Assembly: GCA_963969495.1 (NCBI GenBank)
Contig: OZ018331.1
Location: 151,401,264-151,465,263, forward strand
Direction of reading: 5' to 3'
Source of the DNA: Ceratothoa steindachneri
Lineage: Eukaryota; Arthropoda; Malacostraca; Isopoda; Cymothoidae
Length of the DNA stretch: 64,000 nt
Shown here: in pieces, positions 34,976 through 47,391 of the stretch
How the letters are laid out: each line of letters starts with the position of its first letter
Position numbering within the stretch: the stretch's first letter is position 1
Made by a program: the position numbers and the translations under genes
Notes under the pieces: model-generated
Database searches by the model: none
The model's input: the letters and a program-made list of their open reading frames with translations, nothing else
What the model was told of the DNA's origin: nothing

Positions 34976-37900
34976 ATGAGGACGAAGCGTATACACAAAG
35001 GGTAAAGAATAATTGCTATTTTGTTTCATGATCTTTGTTTACACTCAGAGCTGGAAAACGTTTGGTATAATTCTTATTAATTGTAAACAGTTTTCACTCT
35101 AGAAATTTTGCTCCAATCATCCTTACAATTTATCTACAACTCGTCCTTATATGTTCGGTTTCTTTGCTGAACGAACTTCTTTAATTCCATACGCATTTTC
35201 TAATCTTGGAATTTTCAAAGCAATCCTTTACTATAGAAATTATATAGGTTTTCAACCAGTTGAATGTAAAACTGCCTACCAAACGTTCGTTTCATTGCTG
35301 AAGCTAGAAGGTTTTCTTAGACATGGTTTCGGTCCAGCCTAGTAGCCGTGGAGTTCATTTTGATGTAGGAAGCCCTTTCACTGTGGTCTCTGAAACATTC
35401 CAGTTGCCGCCAAACCTTGCATATTTGCTTCTTCGGGGACTGTAGGTGGAGTTTACCTTTCTTACAATGTTACAGCTATTAGTCGGTGATAATTTGGGCT
35501 TTATTCCAATTCTTGACAGAGTTGGGGCTGTTTCTGTACTCCTATATTTGAACATGACTGTATGAAGTGATGCCCCTAAGATGCTAGTTTGGATCCATAC
35601 GTGCTCTTGACATCTCTCCCATACCCTTCACCTCACCTTCTCGCCTTTGGTAGCTTAATGGATACAACAATGGCTTTCTAGCGTCTAGATAAGGGTTAGA
35701 TGCCAGCAAGCGAACACACAAAACTTGCAACGGCGTTACTAGGTGGCGGCCCATTGGCGGATACCCTAAGTTCTATCGACGCCAGGGTATCTCCATAAGC
35801 ACAAACACGCAATATAACCAATATAAGCGCTATCTTTCTCATCCTGTCTTCCCAACACATTTCATCTTCCGTTGCGAAACCATACCAATGGAGAGCTAAG
35901 ATCCCCTATGAAGACACTCATGTCCACATACCCTGCCGTTGGAGTACTAGGTGTCCCCTATAGGAGTACTCATATCCACATACTCTTGACCCGGACCCAC
36001 AAAGAGTTCTATACCCACTGGTTGGTCCCGAAATTCAATATTACCTGACACCTCCCCAACGAGGACCGGGCCCTAGTACCTTCGGGCTTGCCAACAAATG
36101 TCATTCTGATCTTTATGTGTATTTATTATTTGGTTGGAAGATCTCAGCCATGATGCGAGGGAGGAATGGTGAAAGTTACTCCATATGTGTGAAAATATAA
36201 TGGGATGAATGGACGAAGGCCGATCCGTGAAATTAACCGATGGCCAAGAAAATAGGTAAGAAGAGGTAACGAAACATGGCCAAAGGAGGTAACATAGAAA
36301 TCTCTAGACGGGATAAAGCCCAGGTAGTCTCGATCTGTTTGAGATTACTGAGAGTACTAGGGCGATTGTGTGACGCTCTTCCAATCATAACGGGGTACTC
36401 TCTTGCGTAGCGGAAATGTTAGATGTATGAGTGTTGAGGAAATGATTTAAGGTAAATAAAAACATTCATGCCACCCAATCTAACCCTTTTTAAACAAACT
36501 AAAATTGAAAGAGAAAAAAAGAAAAAATCAACAATAAATTTTAAATAACCTAAAATAGAAAGAGAAGAAACGAAAAAAAAGCAACAACAATGAATTTTAA
36601 ACAAACTAGTAAATATAAGACGAAGAGGTAAAAGAGTAGCTGAAAGCTCAGTGGTGAAACCGAAGTCCCAGAGACTACGTTTTAGAATGATGCACTCAGC
36701 AGCGTCACAGATGGACGCGTTCAAAACAGTTAAATACTTTGGGGGGAAATTACCCCCGGGTTATGGCTTGTAGAGCTTACGGACGGAGAAGAAGGTATGT
36801 ACAATAGCGAGATGTTGATACTAGAATAGACACTTCAGCCTGTTCTGCAGCCTCGTCAGGCGCAGACAAAGCACAGAGGGTCAAAATTAGAAAAATAGAA
36901 CCTTAAGTTCTTTCCAATTAGGCAGAACACCTTGACAATTTCAATGGGAGATAAAACCTATTATGTTTTACAGGTGGAAATCACCGTAGCGATTTTACTG
37001 ACTCCAACAGAAGAAGCGAAACAGCTTTTTCAGAACAACCAAAAGAGCCACATGGAGGCAAAAAATGCAATTAACTTCTCTGTATTCGAAATTTGCATCT
37101 AACGATTTAAGTGCGGCCCGCAAAGCTTTACAAGCTTCAATGTGGCCCTCTGCCTAAAGTATTATTGGCTGTCCCTGTGATCAGGAGTCTGGAGATCATT
37201 TGCACAGGTTACCTAAACTACAAGGGGTGATTTGAGGTACATGCTGGGTTAAGGGTGTAGAGAAAGTGTAAGATCATGCAGATATGAAAATATTGTGGCT
37301 ATCTAAAATGAGTGAATAGGGTCGTAAAATGTTGGATTGTGTGAAAAATATTTATGTTTGAAATAAGACGTGCGTTCTGGTGGAAGATGGGCAAGAAAGA
37401 GTGTTTTTATATACTTTGGAGCTGTAAAGCAAATGTGTAAGGTTGTTATTGCTGTGTATGGATCGGGTACTGAGAGAAGTAGGGAAAGGGAGGGGGGAAA
37501 AGGGGATTTAAATTGATGAGGGAGGGTGAGAGATGAGTTTCCCTATGTTGGTATAGGTTGATGACCTGGTGTTGTGGCAGGAGGGATTCAGAAATGTTGA
37601 TCTAAGCGTTTGTCGGGTTTGGTGGTCAAGATGGGGGTGGATGTGTAATATTAGAGCGAGTTGCTAAGCTTAAACAAGTGCAATGTTTGAAGTATCGAGG
37701 TCAAATCGAGAATGATGGTAGTGTAGATGTAGTGCATGCGACCGCAAAGTTTGACAAGGTAGGGAAGTCTGAAGAGATCAGGACGTGAGTGGGTATTCAA
37801 GGTTTGCGTGAGAATATGGTAGTGTGAACGTTGGTATGTGGGAATAAAACTCTAGTATGGAAGGAGGATACTTGGTGTGCAAAGGGCTGATAAAGTGAAG

Positions 37901-38540
37901 AACTGTATAAGAAGTACTCATGGTGTGCAGAAGAGGATGAACGAGGCTGTATGGGTATGTAAGAAAAATGGGTTGAAGTGCACTTGTAAAAAAGAAAATA
38001 TACGAGAGTGTCAGAGTGTGGGGGTGTTTGAAGACCACGTATTAAGTGGATGAATGACTTGAAGAGTCTTTGGTAGAGAAAGGTTAAAGTGAGGAGCAAG
38101 TGAATGATGTAGATGTATGAAAGGGCTGCATGGCTTTGATGTTACTGCACTTCGTACCCATCGCTATGAAGAGCGAATTCGTGTGATAAAATGGTGGCAA
38201 AAAGGGATGTGAAGAGTGGGTAGTTTGTGTAGGTGTTGATAGGCCATGACCCCACTTTGTGGAAAAGCGGTTAATGACGCCTCTAAAACAACGAGCCCCC
38301 CCCCCCCGAGGGAATTTAGAATATTGGCTCGTAAAAGAACATTCTGCGGTAAAGAGAAGCGAAGATCGTTACAAGTTTTACATCTGAACTGATTACTTGG
38401 TCGCTATAAGACTGGAAGCCGCGCCACTGTCCTAAACACGGCTCGGTTCCCAATGGAGGCAGCAGGTCCTCTAGCGAGATCCAATGATCTAGAACGCGAA
38501 TGGTGCCCAGGAACTGGTCGGAAAGGAGATAAATATCACC
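34976..38540. other. 3.6 kb without a recognised gene
   Basis: Only short unrecognised frames (for example 35151-35342). Near 35650-35715 a stretch (ggtagcttaatggatacaac ... agggttagatgccag) resembles tRNA-Arg-like A/B boxes and may head a SINE running to about 36140. 36480-36600 holds two diverged copies of an AAC/GAAAGAGAA-rich 55-base unit. 37083-37160 includes hAT-end-like text (gtgcggcccgcaaagcttta). Nothing here supports a gene. Confidence 0.45.
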
Positions 38541-38746
38541 TCTAAGAGTCGTCGTTGTTGTTGTCGTTGTTATTAGCTCTAGGCCATCTGGCGGAAGAGT
38601 CCCGAGCTCCCGAGGAAGGCGACGGCCGGTACCGGGGCGCAGATACCCCCCCCCCCTCCCAAAAGGGTCAAAAGCCCGTCGAAAGGACAAGTTTCGAATC
38701 CCCTTTTTGGGGAGAGAAAAGGCAAACGAGTCCACTTAGCTGCTTT

Positions 38747-38858
38747 CTCATTCATGGCCACCGGACTGAATGAATCGTAATTGGTGGAATGTTTACTCTC
38801 TTCTCATTCATGGCCACTACACTGAATAGATACCAATTGGTGGAATGTTTACGAATGA
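38747..38858. repeat. Two tandem 56-base units
   Basis: ctcattcatggccac starts at 38747 and again at 38803; the units share ctgaat, aattggtggaatgtttac. Preceded by a (GTC/GTT)n run at 38552-38577. Confidence 0.8.
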
Positions 38859-39238
38859 AAGAAGATGATATGGTTGAAGGCAAGTTGAAGTTTTCTCGAA
38901 AAGAACCACCGGACGCTCTTCAGTTGACTTCTCCCACACCAAAGGCGAGGGGGTCGTAACATTAGAGCTGAATCAAAATGGAATTTCAATGCCTCCCCCC
39001 CCCAAATCGTTTGTATGCAGAAAAGCTGATTTAATGTATTTGTTTTTAAAGCGAAAATTAACGGGGGCATCTCCAGTAGAGTGCTAGGGCCAAAAGGAGG
39101 GCGTGAACCCTCTTAAATCCGCCCCTGGCGAAGGCATTTTGCCACAGGGACTTTCTTCTTCGGGTGGACACGACGAATGCGCCAATGGCAAAGGTCAAAG
39201 GAAAAGCGGCGAGGAGACGACACCTGAACTTAGTCTGC

Positions 39239-39425
39239 GTCATTATTATTACTATTATTATCAATATTATTGTTATTATTATTACCATTATAATTATTAT
39301 TATTAGGTACTATTATTATTAGTAGTAGCATTCGGAATAGTAGTATCATGAATTATATTAGTATTATTACTATTGGTATTAATACTATTATTATTATTAC
39401 TATTAGTATTAATACTATTCTTAAT
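39239..39425. repeat. Degenerate (TTA)n tract
   Basis: Long ATT/TTA triplet-rich run with interruptions. Confidence 0.9.
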
Positions 39426-40514
39426 AATATTGTGTGATAACTAAACGCGGGCATTTTCGCTCAAATATTTTGTCGTAGTAAATAAAGGAAGGAATTTAGA
39501 GTAAAGGGAAAGGCGTGGATGGGAGGTCACCAGAGCAGTTAAAAGAGGAGACTACTCAAGGCATTCGAGACGCTGTGGGTGCACCACTCTCCCGAGATTT
39601 CCTACTCTCGGCGAAGGGGGTAGATTCCTCCAGGGGGCCAAGCTATCCGAAAGGGAAGCCCAGACTCAGGACCGAGAAGCAAGTGTATCGTGAGGGAGGG
39701 GGGGGGGTGCTCCTGGCCCGCTGCGTGACGCCAGCCTCTCCTACTGGGTTCGATCCCAGGAGGGAACTTTAGGATTGGAATGGCCACTACCAGGAAGGGC
39801 ATGTCCTCTTTAGGCTTTTGGCCGAAGAAGGGATCGAGCGTCGGACCCCATTACGGAATGGTTGTAGGTTCAGGAGAAGTGCGCATTCTCAGGTCCCGAC
39901 TCATCCCAGTAGTCTCCTCTTTGACTATTCTTTTCGCTATGTATCTTACACTTATCCTAACTACACCATTTTTCTGTAGAAACCTTTTTTGAAGAACATT
40001 CTAGCGTGGGTGCGCTCGTGGCAAAGTCTCGGACGTCACCCGATACGGCGACTTGAAGGAGAGTCCAAGTGGAGAAGAGAAAACCACTACAACCAAAGCA
40101 AACTCGAAGTGGCAGGGGCAGAGAGTTGAAATTGAAGGGACCTTACCTTGAATGACAATCCTCGTCCCTTTGCCACCGGCTGAATTGACACTACTTGGAC
40201 AATTAAGGTAATCTCATTATTGACCCACGTCGCGAGGACTCTCCAAATTCCTCCACTTCCCCCCATGTCTAATTCACACGCTAACTATTATTAACGAATC
40301 GCATCAAACCGATAAATTATTACACCGCCCTTCACATGTGTGTACCCGGAACAAGTCGCTCAGGACACCCTGTAAACGGTACCCTCCTCCACGCCGTGTG
40401 CCAGATGGACTGGGTGGCGTCAGTGAGGTTTGTAGGAAGCCCGGCCGGGACGGAGCGGCCGGCCACTCAGATGGTGATTGCAGCGAGATCTGGCTACCAT
40501 TGAAGGCACATAAG
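39426..40514. other. No recognised gene
   Basis: A tRNA T-arm-like stretch (ctgggttcgatcccagg) at 39744 could belong to a SINE, but no matching A box or second copy was found. Frames at 39515-39992 and 40338-40520 are short, GC-biased and unrecognised. Confidence 0.4.
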
Positions 40515-40615
40515 GGGTAAATTAGGAGAAGGGGCAAATAGGGAGACGGGGCAAATAGGGAAATCGGAAGACGGGGCAATTTGGGAGACGGGGCAAACAG
40601 GGAGACTTGGACAGT
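40515..40615. repeat. Minisatellite, unit ~18 bases
   Basis: About five variable copies of ggggcaaatagggagac. Confidence 0.85.
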
Positions 40616-42699
40616 GGCTCATAAGATCAGTGTACTTTAGAGTTTTAATTTTGTGACTTTCGACCAATATTGATGCGTGTCGCGCGATTCCTTGACGTGT
40701 TTTCGCATCCTTAACAGTATTTAATTTATCATTTTATTGGGTTGAAATCATGTTCCAATTTTCTTTATCTTTCACTCTCTTTGCATTCATTTTCTTCAAC
40801 GTTTATATTGGAGAGTGCCAATGAGGACCCCTTCCCGACTTCCGGTGTCTCTCGGGTAAATCAGCGACGCGGAAACAGAATCGGCGTTTGTTAGACACGT
40901 GCGAACTTTTGTCCTAACTTAAAACGGGGTCGTTTCTTTTTACCTTTGAGGTCCTGAGGTTGACGATGACCCCCCCCCCCCCTCCCCTAACCTTCTGAGT
41001 CAATCAATCGGCTCTTATCACTGCGCCCCACAATTCGATGAATAATTAAAAATTTCCGAAGTTTTTCCTAAGCGAAATTAGGATGAAAAAAATACAGCCG
41101 TGAGAAAAAGAATTTCCCAAAGATTAGTTTTCTTAATCGACGATAAAATGATAAAAAAGAGCCATTATATAATCAATTATATAAGAAATAATTATGAAAA
41201 AAATCATAAAGATGATGGAATGTTTTGCTGTGGACGGAGAAATTAACTGGATTTATGGAAACTGGCGTTGTAGGTACGCAGCAGAGTTGTGAACAGAAGA
41301 GACTACTTGGGGCGCTACCCACCATTAGGCCGCGCAACTCTTCTAAACCAGGCCCAAGTTGGAAGCGGAGACAGGTCTTTTTGCAGGTGTAAACCTAACC
41401 CTGAACCCTGGTTCTTGGGATCCACTGCTGGAACTGATAACGTGTTTGGGAATGCACCGTGAAAACGGGAATTTTAATTAATTTGAAGGTGTAATAAACT
41501 GAAAACGAAATGTCCTAAAATACCGCTTGTTTATGCGAGTGTGTGTTTACTTCACAGATCGAAAAATTGCTTCAAATGTTAAAAAAAAAAATCTAAAGAG
41601 AAATTTACGAATGGTGACATCATTTCGGACTGTTCGGAAATGCTGCTTGACTGATTTGTTTAACGTCACGAGTACACTCTCCCGTTTGGGGAATAGGGGA
41701 AGGGGGGGCTTTGGAGAAAATGGATCATTTCTCTCTTCTTTCGCCCAAAATAAATGGAGTTTTCCCTGTGGGTTGATCTGCCACATTGGTGCCGCAGTCG
41801 TTTAGACTTAAAAGGTTTCATTCTGGTTGGTCTTGGAGATTGAACCACCGCCTTCCTCTCGCTCGACCCTCTGTTCATTGCTGAGATCGAACAGATTCAG
41901 GATAGTTGCACCCTTCCGGATCCCAGCAACGAACTTTCAACATATTTTTACATGCCCTAATATCAGCACCTCCTCGAAAAGTTTATCCCTGTGACTTAAT
42001 TTTAAGTATATTTACTACTGTTATTAATCATAATAATATCAGTCTAAAATGGGGGAAGATTTGGAAAAGGATTGGTATTGTACATAACGCGGTGGCCTAT
42101 CGTTCCTCTCCCTGAAAACGCTTATTCAAATCTTCTGTGGCTAAAGTCACTTCGGTCAATTTAAAATGTAAATGAAGGAATGAGTATATAATGTATAATT
42201 AGATATAACCAACAATAGAGAAAAAATAAAGCTAAAACTCGGCACACGCGCAATATTGGAAATCTGGCAAGCCAGTCGATTTGGCAACGGGTTTGTTTGA
42301 AATATCAGATTTGCTAATCATATTCATTTTATCTGGATTCTTCTCGGAAATTATGTATTTTGATCTATCGTACTTTCCGAAATTAACTTAGAAATTTATT
42401 AAACATAATTGTCATTAAATTTTAGTTTTAAAACATTATTATTCGAGAGGAAATAAATGTAGAGAGGGACAATTTATATTCTAATGTATAAACTTAAAGA
42501 GTAAAAGAATAAGTGACTGTGATTTAAGATAATGATGTAAATATTATGTAATAAATCACACAAAGTTTGGCCTTTTTAAAGAACAAGAGTGGGAACTTCG
42601 AGTCACATTCCTTCGACAAATTTTCACTTTCCCTAAATTCACCACTTTCACTATTTCCCCCCCACCGGAAGCATTCTGGCGGAGATGCAACCGTTTGTT
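40616..42699. other. 2.1 kb without a recognised gene
   Basis: AT-rich with C-runs at 40970-40986. Frame 41527-41805 (92 codons) and its antisense partner are unrecognised. No repeat family from this window matches. Confidence 0.45.
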
Positions 42700-42854
42700 T
42701 TAAATATATTGAAATAGTTTCCGCAAATTTAAATAAGAATTAATTGTTCTGGATGAAGTACTAGCAGGTAAAATGAGTGGCGCTTTGGACCGCGCCATTG
42801 TACACAAAACAGCAGAATGAATCCCTTCTCTGAACTCTTCCCAAAACATACTTG

Positions 42855-43225
42855 GGATCTCTGATCCCCCAGAAAAGCCCCCCATTGCGCTGCGACTGTT
42901 CCCGTGGACCTATTCCTCAATGCCCCGAAGGCTTCAGGTTGCTTTCTGTCTTCTCCGAATCGGATACACACTCGCGGGGACGCACCGCCATTTGATGGAT
43001 CCCTCGCCCGCGCCCTACTGTGAAGACTGCGTTGTTCCCCAAACTGATCGGTACGTTCTTGTTGAATGTCCCAGTCTGCGTGATATTAGCGCACGTTACC
43101 TGTCCTGGTACCGGGGCGAGCGGGATCGCTACCCCTTGTCCCTTGTACTCGGGACGGGGTCGTGTACACAGACTTGTGGACGATCTGACTTCTTGGAGGA
43201 GGCTGGCCTCCTCCATTTTATTTGA
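42855..43225 (+). pseudogene. R1/Jockey-type LINE ORF2 C-terminus fragment
   Basis: The frame 42920-43225 reads FCLLRIGYTLAGTHRHLMD, then PYCEDCVVPQTDRYVLVECP and ending EEAGLLHFI. This is the cysteine/histidine block after the RT (and RNase H) of R1/Jockey-group elements; the usual His in RHVLVECP is Tyr here. A shifted frame upstream (LRLFPWTYSS near 42885) extends it to about 42855. No RT core remains. Confidence 0.75.
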
Positions 43226-44403
43226 CTCTCTTTGCGGTAGGTCGCATGCTCCTGCGCCGGTGGGAGGGTGGGTTTTTCCCGACGTACTTCCTTCTTGTTG
43301 GTTTCTTTTGTTCACTTGTATTTTGGAAGGTTTTTTTTGGCGAATTTTAGATTAGCCTCACACTAGGCTAGAATTTTAATTACAGTAACTTATGCCCTTA
43401 AAGGCAGTCGCCAGATGGGCGAATTTTAAAAAAATCAGAAAAGCCGCACAAGAGAATAAATGAAGAAAATCGAACCTGGAGGGAATATTGTTCGGCGGTA
43501 ATTTGTCAATAAATAATGCCCAAGCTACCCACCTATAGATCCTCGGGTCCTTTTGTATTCGTTCCTTAAGAAGATATTTCAACAATGTCAATATTTGATC
43601 GAAACGGGATTATTTCCTGTGATGACCACAATTCATGATGCAAGATTAACACATAATATATTCAACTAACTTTAGTATTTCCTCCACTTCACTTTATTAT
43701 GAACCATATTTTCTTCGAATACTTGACTCTGAAATAACGGAGTCAGACCTCGAGAATCCAATGTAGATGGACGTATCTGGAAAGATATAAAGAGATTTTC
43801 TATTTGCTATAAACAACAAATGCAAACAAACGGGAGTTCCCATCAAAATTGTTTGAAACTTCGTAAAGAAACTAGTGAAGTTAGAAAAAGTAATAATGTA
43901 TGATGGTATTTTGACGATCTAACAAAAAAGGAACCTACTTAGGACTTTAGCAACCGTTAGGAAGTACAACACTCTGTACCTGTCTTGTTCCGCAATGAAG
44001 GTAGGTTTTCTTCTTGGAAAGCCATTTAGGAAGTGGTTATATTAATATAATAATAAAACAAGACATCGCGATTCACATTCAGGATTAAGATTAGTTAGAA
44101 CCGATCAACTAAAGGGCACAAATACCGCACCGAAGCGCGTATTATAATTTCAATTTTACAGGTCAGATTTTCACGAGTTCTTTCCTCGACTCATTTAATT
44201 AATTATACCAAGAAAGAAACTGGCGCACACAAACAAGGGTATACTCACTCGGGCCCAAAATTCGTATTTTTCAGTACTTGCGCTCTCGATGCGAACATTT
44301 AATGATGAAGTTGTCTATAAGTCCCTTGCAGCCTTCTTTCCCTAATTGAGTTCTTTCTTGCCAGCAAGAGAATTATAGGTATTAATTACTCTTGAGTATT
44401 ATT
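43226..44403. other. 1.2 kb AT-rich spacer
   Basis: No gene or repeat recognised. The part to about 43350 may be the 3' UTR of the preceding LINE fragment. Confidence 0.45.
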
Positions 44404-44530
44404 GCAGGGTGGAGTCCGAGTCTAAACACACGCACACACTCATGAGCACATTCAAACAAGTACACACACACATGACCTTGCACCCCGAGTCTACCCCTTC
44501 CCCCCTTATTGGTTTGTCGCCAAGGTCCCT
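44404..44530 (+). repeat. R3 repeat copy (CA-rich, ends in a 'ttattggtttgtcgc' core)
   Basis: gagtctaaacacacgcacac, actcatgagcacattc, acacacacacatgaccttgc and ccttattggtttgtcgcc match, in order, the inverted copy at 63420-63575. The core also appears at 52520-52548 and 63325-63375. It supplies an artificial start to the frame beginning at 44409. Confidence 0.75.
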
Positions 44531-44534
44531 CGCC

Positions 44535-45505
44535 ATGAACCTTGAAGCTGTTAAGGTGCTCCTTGAGGAACAGGACAAAACCTTCAGGACTGTCTTGGAC
44601 GTTATTGTGGAACAACTGAGGTCCATAATTCACTATTCAGACGAAACCACAGCAGACTTGGTGAAGGGCCTTGAGTTTACGCAAGAGAAAGTGAAGGAGC
44701 TACAATGTGAAGTGGTAGTGCTGAAAACCCCCCTAAATAATGATAATAAGGCAACTATAGAAAATATGAAGTCTCAGATTGAAGAGTTAGAAAGAAGAAC
44801 AAATTACGAAGAGGATTATAACCGGCGGAACAACCTTCGTTTCACCAGGATTCAAGAACAAACCGGTAGGGAATCATTCATGGGAAAAGCCAGCTCAAAT
44901 TGTAACAAAGCTCCTCAAGGATAAGCTCCAAATACCACCCATGAAACTAGAAAGGACACACCGGACAGGCCAAGCCAATCCCTCAAGTTTCGAGAAGCTT
45001 GGTGATCGAGAGACAGTACTCAGGAACGCAAGAAAACTTAAGGGCACAGGAATCTACATCAACGAAGACCCGTGCCAGGCTTCACGGGATATCAGGAATA
45101 AACGACTTCCCTTACTGAAGGAGGGCAGAAACCAAGGGAAGATTGCTTTCTTCAAATACACAAAACCTATTATCATGAACGAATGACTCAACGACCTGAG
45201 ACTGCCAGGTACGAACCGACGAGGAGAGCTGGTGGTGAAGTCACAGTGGCCGGGGTTGCTGGTCGTGGCCAGCCGGCTGGCAGTGGTGCTGAAGATGTAG
45301 GGGGCAGAGACGTTTCTCTAACTGCTCCTGCGGGCGCCAGTTTCTGGGTTACTGCTGGTGCTGTGGTATGTCTCCCGCTGGTGCCAGGGTGGGTGTTATG
45401 GCCATGTCTCCTGCAGGTGCTGGTGCTGGGGCGGATGCTGCGGCCTCATCCCTTGGTGACATTCAAGTCGGTAGCGGTGTTGTGCAGCGACAGCAAAAAA
45501 TCTAC
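44535..45505 (+). pseudogene. CR1/Daphne-like LINE ORF1 (coiled-coil protein), frameshifted
   Basis: I start it at the Met at 44535 (MNLEAVKVLLEEQDKTF), since the first 42 codons of the open frame lie in repeat R3. A predicted coiled coil (residues 50-90) runs into EELERRTNYEEDYNRRNNLR, the hallmark of ORF1 proteins of many LINEs. A one-base shift near 44877 moves to the frame 44941-45186: MKLERTHRTG, VLRNARKLKGTGIYINEDP and EGRNQGKIAFFKY, the usual RNA-binding C-terminal domain. A Gly/Ala-rich low-complexity tail follows in a third frame to about 45505. Confidence 0.8.
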
Positions 45506-45563
45506 GAAACCGTAAGAAATAGATGAACTTCCCCGTATCAGTTCCACTTTTTTTATAGCTCTA

Positions 45564-46960
45564 ATGGTATCTAGAGGATTATTATGTGACGAATTGCCCA
45601 TTTCCTTATTAAGTGATGAATCCCTAGTGTTCGTTCTTGCATCCTTTGGTAACGGAGGTCATTATAGAAATTTAGAATTTGATCCCTTATATATAGATGA
45701 CTCTAAACATAACAGTGATTTAGATGTAAATAAGTTCTTTGTGCGTGATAGGTTCGTTTGTGTTCTTAAAACAGAATCTGTGTTTCCTGATAGAATTAAC
45801 TTAAGTAGTAACAACATTTTGACAATATGTAATATGAATATACGATCCATTCCAAAGAACCTCCAATATTTTAAAGATACAGTTATGTATAACACAACTT
45901 CAAACATTCATGTTTTTGGTTTCATTGAAATTAGACTAGATCCAAACATTGTGTCTCTGTATGAAATGCCTAGATATTACATGTTTAATAACTGTAGAGA
46001 TGTTCATGGTGGTAGTGTGGCCTTATATGTGTCAAATGAATACGACTCGTCTATTGTGAATCACCTTACCATTTCAGACTCTTTTATTGAAACAATTGGT
46101 GTGGAGGCGACGATTGGACCGACAAGTATTTAATTTTATGTATTTACCGGCCTCCAAATGCGAATGTTCATAATTTTCATGTCTGACATTCTTTCTTCAG
46201 TGTATGAAAAGAAATGTCAGAGTATTTTTATTATAGGGGACTTGAAATCTAGACTTACTGAAATGTAATGGAACTAATGTCCTTGAATTTATTAATTTAA
46301 TGTTTTCCTTTTCACTCCACCCATTTATAACAAAGCCGACCAGAGTCACCAGCACCTCAGCCACACTCATAGATCACACATGGGTAACTCATTTGGATGT
46401 AAATTTTGGTAACTATGTATATAATTGAAACTGATATCTCGGACCATTATCCCACATCATCTCGGTTTAAGCTTCAACAAGCTAAATAGGAACTTCAGAT
46501 TATTTATAGAAGAGCTGTTACAAATTTTCAATGGAAATTCTTTTTTTAATCTTTTTGTTGTAAATTGGAATAAATATACTAAATTCAAATTGTTCTCACG
46601 AAGGTTAGACTCTCTTTTACGAAAAGTTTAACGTACTTTTTCAGAAACACTTTCCGATTAAAAAAATTAGCTTAAATAAGAAAGATAAATGCAACCCAAA
46701 TATTACAAATGCTTTAAAAACCAGCATAAGAGAAAAACATAGCTCAGAAAGACTTTCAAAAACATGGTAACGTATGAACGCATTTCTATCAATATAGGAA
46801 TAAACTAACATCACTGTTAAGAGAAGCCAGGAACTTGTATTACAAAACCCAACTGAATGAGAATCAAGGAAACCGAAAAAAAACAGTAGAAAACCATAAA
46901 CTCTCTTCTGGACAGAACTAATAATGTACACAAAAATACTATTGAATTAAATCCACCAGG
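45564..46960 (+). pseudogene. CR1/Daphne-like LINE ORF2, endonuclease region only
   Basis: Frame 45564-46133: ILTICNMNIRSIPKNLQ opens the AP endonuclease (N-terminal catalytic Asn region), FGFIEIRLDP carries the ETR-type Glu block (E-I-R here) and VHGGSVALYVSN follows. Later frames give GDLKSR (near 46240) for GDLN, and a His/Asp-rich stretch for the last endonuclease block near 46370. Frames to about 46960 lead toward the RT, but no RT motif is present. Truncated by the BEL element. Confidence 0.78.
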
Positions 46961-46968
46961 CACGGATG

Positions 46969-47381
46969 TGTCAGAAAGGTTTAAGCCGAGACAGCTGTCT
47001 CTGTCTCAGGAATGATAAAATTATATCGAGAAAGTATAAATTTATAGGCGCCATGAATCGATGACCTTCGAAGACCATGGGATAAGGAATATCCCGCCCA
47101 TTGTGATCCCAGAGGCCACGCCTCCTGTACCATTTATAAAAGAAAAAGGGAGAATGGAAGGAGATTCATTCACATTTGGGTAGACAGTTAAGTCAGATGG
47201 ACGATCGATAGCAAAGAACTAATTACGGGTCGTTTAGCGTAGCGAAGCCTCCGTTGTACCCGCCTAAGTCTTATTCTCATAACACTCGCTTCCCTGACCG
47301 GTAGTGAATTTTTCCGGACCGTAATCGTGTAAACGCGAGCCTCCCGTTTGTTTTGCTTGTTTTGTTTGTTCGAAGTAAACA
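46969..47381 (-). repeat. BEL/Pao long terminal repeat
   Basis: Minus strand: starts TGTTTACTTCGAAC, ends CTGACA, about 413 bases, TG...CA. Internally a TATA-like ttataaatgg (near 47130) sits before a plausible transcription start. Preceded by a purine-rich PPT-like run (47382-47394). Only one LTR of the pair is visible. Confidence 0.75.
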
Positions 47382-47391
47382 TTTATTTTTT

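Noticed and set aside
35640..35720. tRNA-Arg-like stretch
   Set aside because: Spacing roughly right but stems do not pair convincingly by eye; possible SINE only. A tRNAscan/Infernal run would decide.
39740..39765. Strong tRNA T-arm-like hairpin (ctgggttcgatcccagg)
   Set aside because: No acceptor, D or anticodon arms at the right distance.
38316..39802. Several 60-140-codon overlapping frames
   Set aside because: GC-rich, Pro/Gly/Ser/Thr-run frames on both strands without motifs or codon pattern.
42700..43591. Minus-strand frames of 60-130 codons opposite the R1/Jockey fragment
   Set aside because: The plus-strand Cys/His block explains the sequence; the others are shadows.
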